A stretch of 64,000 bases of DNA from Arthrobacter sp. EpRS71. Its GTDB lineage: Bacteria > Actinomycetota > Actinomycetes > Actinomycetales > Micrococcaceae. Of the stretch, positions 61,986 to 64,000 are shown one piece after another (the first letter of the stretch is position 1; each line of letters begins with the position of its first letter). Under the pieces are notes generated by a model. It searched no databases. It saw nothing but the letters and a program-made list of their open reading frames with translations, and was not told the DNA's origin. The stretch spans positions 168,015 through 232,014 of the forward strand of contig NZ_LNUV01000001.1 in NCBI RefSeq assembly GCF_001512285.1, in the 5' to 3' direction. Both the position numbers and the translations under genes were made by a program.

Positions 61986-63734
61986 ATGGCCAAGGAACTT
62001 GCCACCCAACTCATCGAACAACTCCAGGCTGCCGGGGTGCAGCGCATCTACGGAATTGTGGGCGACAGCCTGAATCCAATCGTGGACGCTGTCCGGCAAA
62101 CAGGAGGCTCCGCGAAGGGCGGTATCGACTGGATCCATGTACGCCATGAGGAAGCTGCTGCCTTTGCTGCTGCTGCAGAGGCTCAACTGACGGGAAAGCT
62201 GGCGGTCTGCGCGGGCTCATGCGGCCCCGGCAACCTGCACCTGATCAATGGGCTGTATGACGCCAACCGCACCGGAGCGCCGGTGCTTGCCATCGCCTCA
62301 CACATCCCCAGCAAGCAGATTGGCAGTGGCTTCTTCCAGGAAACCCATCCGGACCGCTTGTTCAACGAGTGCTCTGTGTATTCGGAAATGATCAGTACCG
62401 CCGAGCAAGCACCGCGGGTGATGCACAGCGCCATCCAGAACGCTATTGGTCTTGGGGGAGTCGCGGTGGTCACCTTGCCTGGCGACATCGCCGGGCTTGA
62501 GGCTACGGCCCCAACTCCGCTTCCGGCCACGTTCCGACCGGCCGCCTTGATTCCGGACCCGGCAAGCGTCCGCGAACTGGCGGACGCCATTAACGACGCC
62601 GGAAAGGTCGCCATTTTCGCCGGGGCAGGTGTTGCGGGCGCCCATGATGAACTGATCGCCCTGGCTGAACGTATTAACGCCCCTATCGGCCATTCCCTGC
62701 GGGGCAAGGACTTTGTCCAGTACAGCAACCCTTTCGATATTGGGATGACCGGGCTGCTGGGCTATGGTGCCGCGGCTGAGGGCATTGAAGACGCGGACCT
62801 GCTGATCATGCTTGGCACCGACTTTCCCTACGACCAATTCCTCCCGGACACCCGGACGGCCCAGGTTGACCGCGCCGCACAGCGGTTGGGGAGGCGGACC
62901 GACGTCGACATTGCAGTCCATGGCGACGTCCTGCCAACGTTGACGGCACTGCTGCCGCTGGTGACGCCGAAGAAGAACCGGCGCTTCCTTGACCAGATGC
63001 TGAAGAAGCATGACCGTCTGATGAACAAAGCTGTGGGCGCCTACACGCGCAAGGTGGAGAAAAAGCAGCCCATCCACCCGGAGTACGCTGCGTCGCTGCT
63101 TGACCAGGTTGCGGCCGAGGATGCCGTCTTCACGGCTGATACCGGCATGTGCAACGTCTGGACGGCGCGCTACATCAATCCGCTGGGAACGCGTCGGCTG
63201 ATCGGCTCGTACCTCCACGGATCCATGGCCAATGCACTCCCGCACGCGATCGGCGCGCAGCTTGCCTATCCCGGACGGCAGGTCATTTCCGTTTCCGGAG
63301 ACGGGGGACTGTCCATGTTGCTGGGCGAGCTGATCACCGTGGCCGCGCACCGGCTGCCGGTGAACGTTGTGGTCTTCAACAACTCAACCCTGGGCATGGT
63401 CAAGCTGGAGATGCTGGTGGACGGCCTTCCCGACTTCGGAGTGGACGTACCGGACGCCAACTATGCGGCGGTGGCCAAGGCCTTGGGTTTCCACGCTGTC
63501 CGCGTTACGGATCCCGCTGACGTCGAAGCGGCGTACCGGGCCGCGTTTGCTCATCCTGGTCCGTCACTGGTGGAGCTCATTACCGACCCCAACGCGTTGT
63601 CCATCCCACCGAAGATTTCCGGGTCCCAGGTCATCGGCTTTGCGACCGCCATGTCCAAAGTGGTGCTGAACCGCGGCGCCGGGGAGGCTGTCAGCATGGC
63701 GCGCAGCAACCTGCGGAATATTCCCCGGCGCTAG
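61986..63734 (+). CDS. poxB: pyruvate dehydrogenase (quinone) / pyruvate oxidase-type ThDP enzyme
   Basis: 582 aa. Thiamine-diphosphate enzyme with N-terminal RIYGIVGDSLNPIVDAVR and the base Glu in VRHEEAAAFAAAAEAQLTGKLAVCAGSCGPGN, and C-terminal ThDP-binding SVSGDGGLSMLLGELITVAAHRLPVNVVVFNN. This fits PoxB, which oxidatively decarboxylates pyruvate to acetate at the membrane with quinone as acceptor. The final residues (VVLNRGAGEAVSMARSNLRNIPRR) contain a basic amphipathic-looking end. Its stop abuts the stop of the convergent UvrA-like gene. Confidence 0.9.
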   Translation: MAKELATQLIEQLQAAGVQRIYGIVGDSLNPIVDAVRQTGGSAKGGIDWIHVRHEEAAAFAAAAEAQLTGKLAVCAGSCGPGNLHLINGLYDANRTGAPVLAIASHIPSKQIGSGFFQETHPDRLFNECSVYSEMISTAEQAPRVMHSAIQNAIGLGGVAVVTLPGDIAGLEATAPTPLPATFRPAALIPDPASVRELADAINDAGKVAIFAGAGVAGAHDELIALAERINAPIGHSLRGKDFVQYSNPFDIGMTGLLGYGAAAEGIEDADLLIMLGTDFPYDQFLPDTRTAQVDRAAQRLGRRTDVDIAVHGDVLPTLTALLPLVTPKKNRRFLDQMLKKHDRLMNKAVGAYTRKVEKKQPIHPEYAASLLDQVAAEDAVFTADTGMCNVWTARYINPLGTRRLIGSYLHGSMANALPHAIGAQLAYPGRQVISVSGDGGLSMLLGELITVAAHRLPVNVVVFNNSTLGMVKLEMLVDGLPDFGVDVPDANYAAVAKALGFHAVRVTDPADVEAAYRAAFAHPGPSLVELITDPNALSIPPKISGSQVIGFATAMSKVVLNRGAGEAVSMARSNLRNIPRR

Positions 63735-64000
63735 CTACAGCTGGCGGGCGGCGGCCAGGTAGGGTGCTGTCCGGCTCGTTTCGGAACGCTCGACGACGGC
63801 TGGCGGGCCTGCGACCATCACCCTGCCGCCGGCGTCGCCGCCGCCGGGGCCTAGATCGATCACCCAGTCGGCGCCTGCGACAACGTCCATCTCATGCTCC
63901 ACCACGATCACCGTGTTGCCGGCGTCCACCAGCCTGTGCAATTGGGCCATCAGAAGTTGAACATCGGCAGGGTGCAATCCGGTGGTGGGCTCGTCCAGCA
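63735..64000 (-). CDS. UvrA-like ABC ATPase, C-terminal part (runs off the window)
   Basis: Only the last 88 or so codons are inside the window. They read [59 protein letters not shown] and so on: the second Walker B, switch His and C-terminal stretch of an excinuclease UvrA-type protein. The variant ending ([24 protein letters not shown]) suggests either UvrA or one of the UvrA-like drug-resistance paralogues common in actinobacteria. Confidence 0.85.
   Translation of the reverse strand, partial: LDEPTTGLHPADVQLLMAQLHRLVDAGNTVIVVEHEMDVVAGADWVIDLGPGGGDAGGRVMVAGPPAVVERSETSRTAPYLAAARQL

Noticed and set aside
1..64000. tRNA, rRNA, prophage or insertion-sequence genes
   Set aside because: Looked for cloverleaf-like stretches, transposase and integrase motifs and found none that could be supported.

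Overview
The window is high-GC actinobacterial DNA, most likely from an Arthrobacter/Paenarthrobacter-type member of the Micrococcaceae. That assignment is inference. It rests on codon use, GTG/TTG starts, a DtxR/IdeR-type iron box, the fused oleBC gene, and a large inositol cluster next to many sugar and acid uptake genes. No rRNA, tRNA, CRISPR array, insertion sequence or phage region was seen. The character is metabolic accessory DNA of a soil heterotroph.

Layout. (1) 0.1-1.0 kb: a DJ-1/PfpI-type protein. (2) 1.3-12.5 kb: a fructan (levan/inulin) utilisation operon. It holds a LacI regulator with its own operators, an oligopeptide-type ABC importer (lipoprotein, two permeases, two ATPases), a cytoplasmic GH32 hydrolase, a Tat-exported GH32 enzyme and a PfkB fructokinase. 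A perfect 59-bp tandem repeat that can fold into hairpins separates the binding-protein gene from the permeases. (3) 12.6-15.0 kb: a divergent pair of DHA2 drug exporter and XRE/MmyB-like regulator. (4) 15.2-20.8 kb: an organic-acid locus with a MatC-like carrier and PrpF-like isomerase, divergent from a LysR regulator, a type II haloacid dehalogenase-like protein and a D-2-hydroxyacid dehydrogenase. (5) 20.8-25.8 kb: a second Opp/Dpp-type ABC importer directly behind a strong IdeR/DtxR box, so a candidate iron-controlled metallophore importer. (6) 26.0-48.7 kb: a very large myo-inositol catabolism region. The forward operon is iolC, a Cgl0159-type aldolase, iolD, mmsA, iolE, iolG, iolH and iolT. 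It is followed by a reverse set of dehydrogenase/isomerase genes, a LacI regulator, a ribose/inositol-type ABC importer, two more Gfo/Idh dehydrogenases, and iolB with a GntR regulator. (7) 48.9-54.2 kb: chaB-like gene, then oleA-oleBC-oleD for head-to-head long-chain olefin synthesis. (8) 54.3-64 kb: APC permease, metallo-beta-lactamase-fold protein, a small Tudor-like protein with an SQR-type flavoprotein, cold-shock protein, cation/proton antiporter, a LigD-type polymerase-domain protein, two small unknown proteins, poxB, and the C-terminus of a UvrA-like protein running off the end.

How the genes work together. In the fructan operon the secreted GH32 should cut polymer, the ABC importer take up short products, the cytoplasmic GH32 release fructose, and the kinase phosphorylate it. 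In the inositol region two uptake routes (MFS and ABC) feed dehydrogenase, dehydratase, hydrolase, isomerase, kinase, aldolase and semialdehyde dehydrogenase steps. The promoters in front of iolC and in front of the inositol-type ABC importer share the same upstream motif at the same distance from the -35 box, so they are probably co-regulated.

The points most worth following up are the iron box in front of the second Opp-type importer, the use of an Opp-type importer for fructans, the shared promoter motif of the inositol regulon, and the unassigned acid locus at 15-21 kb.
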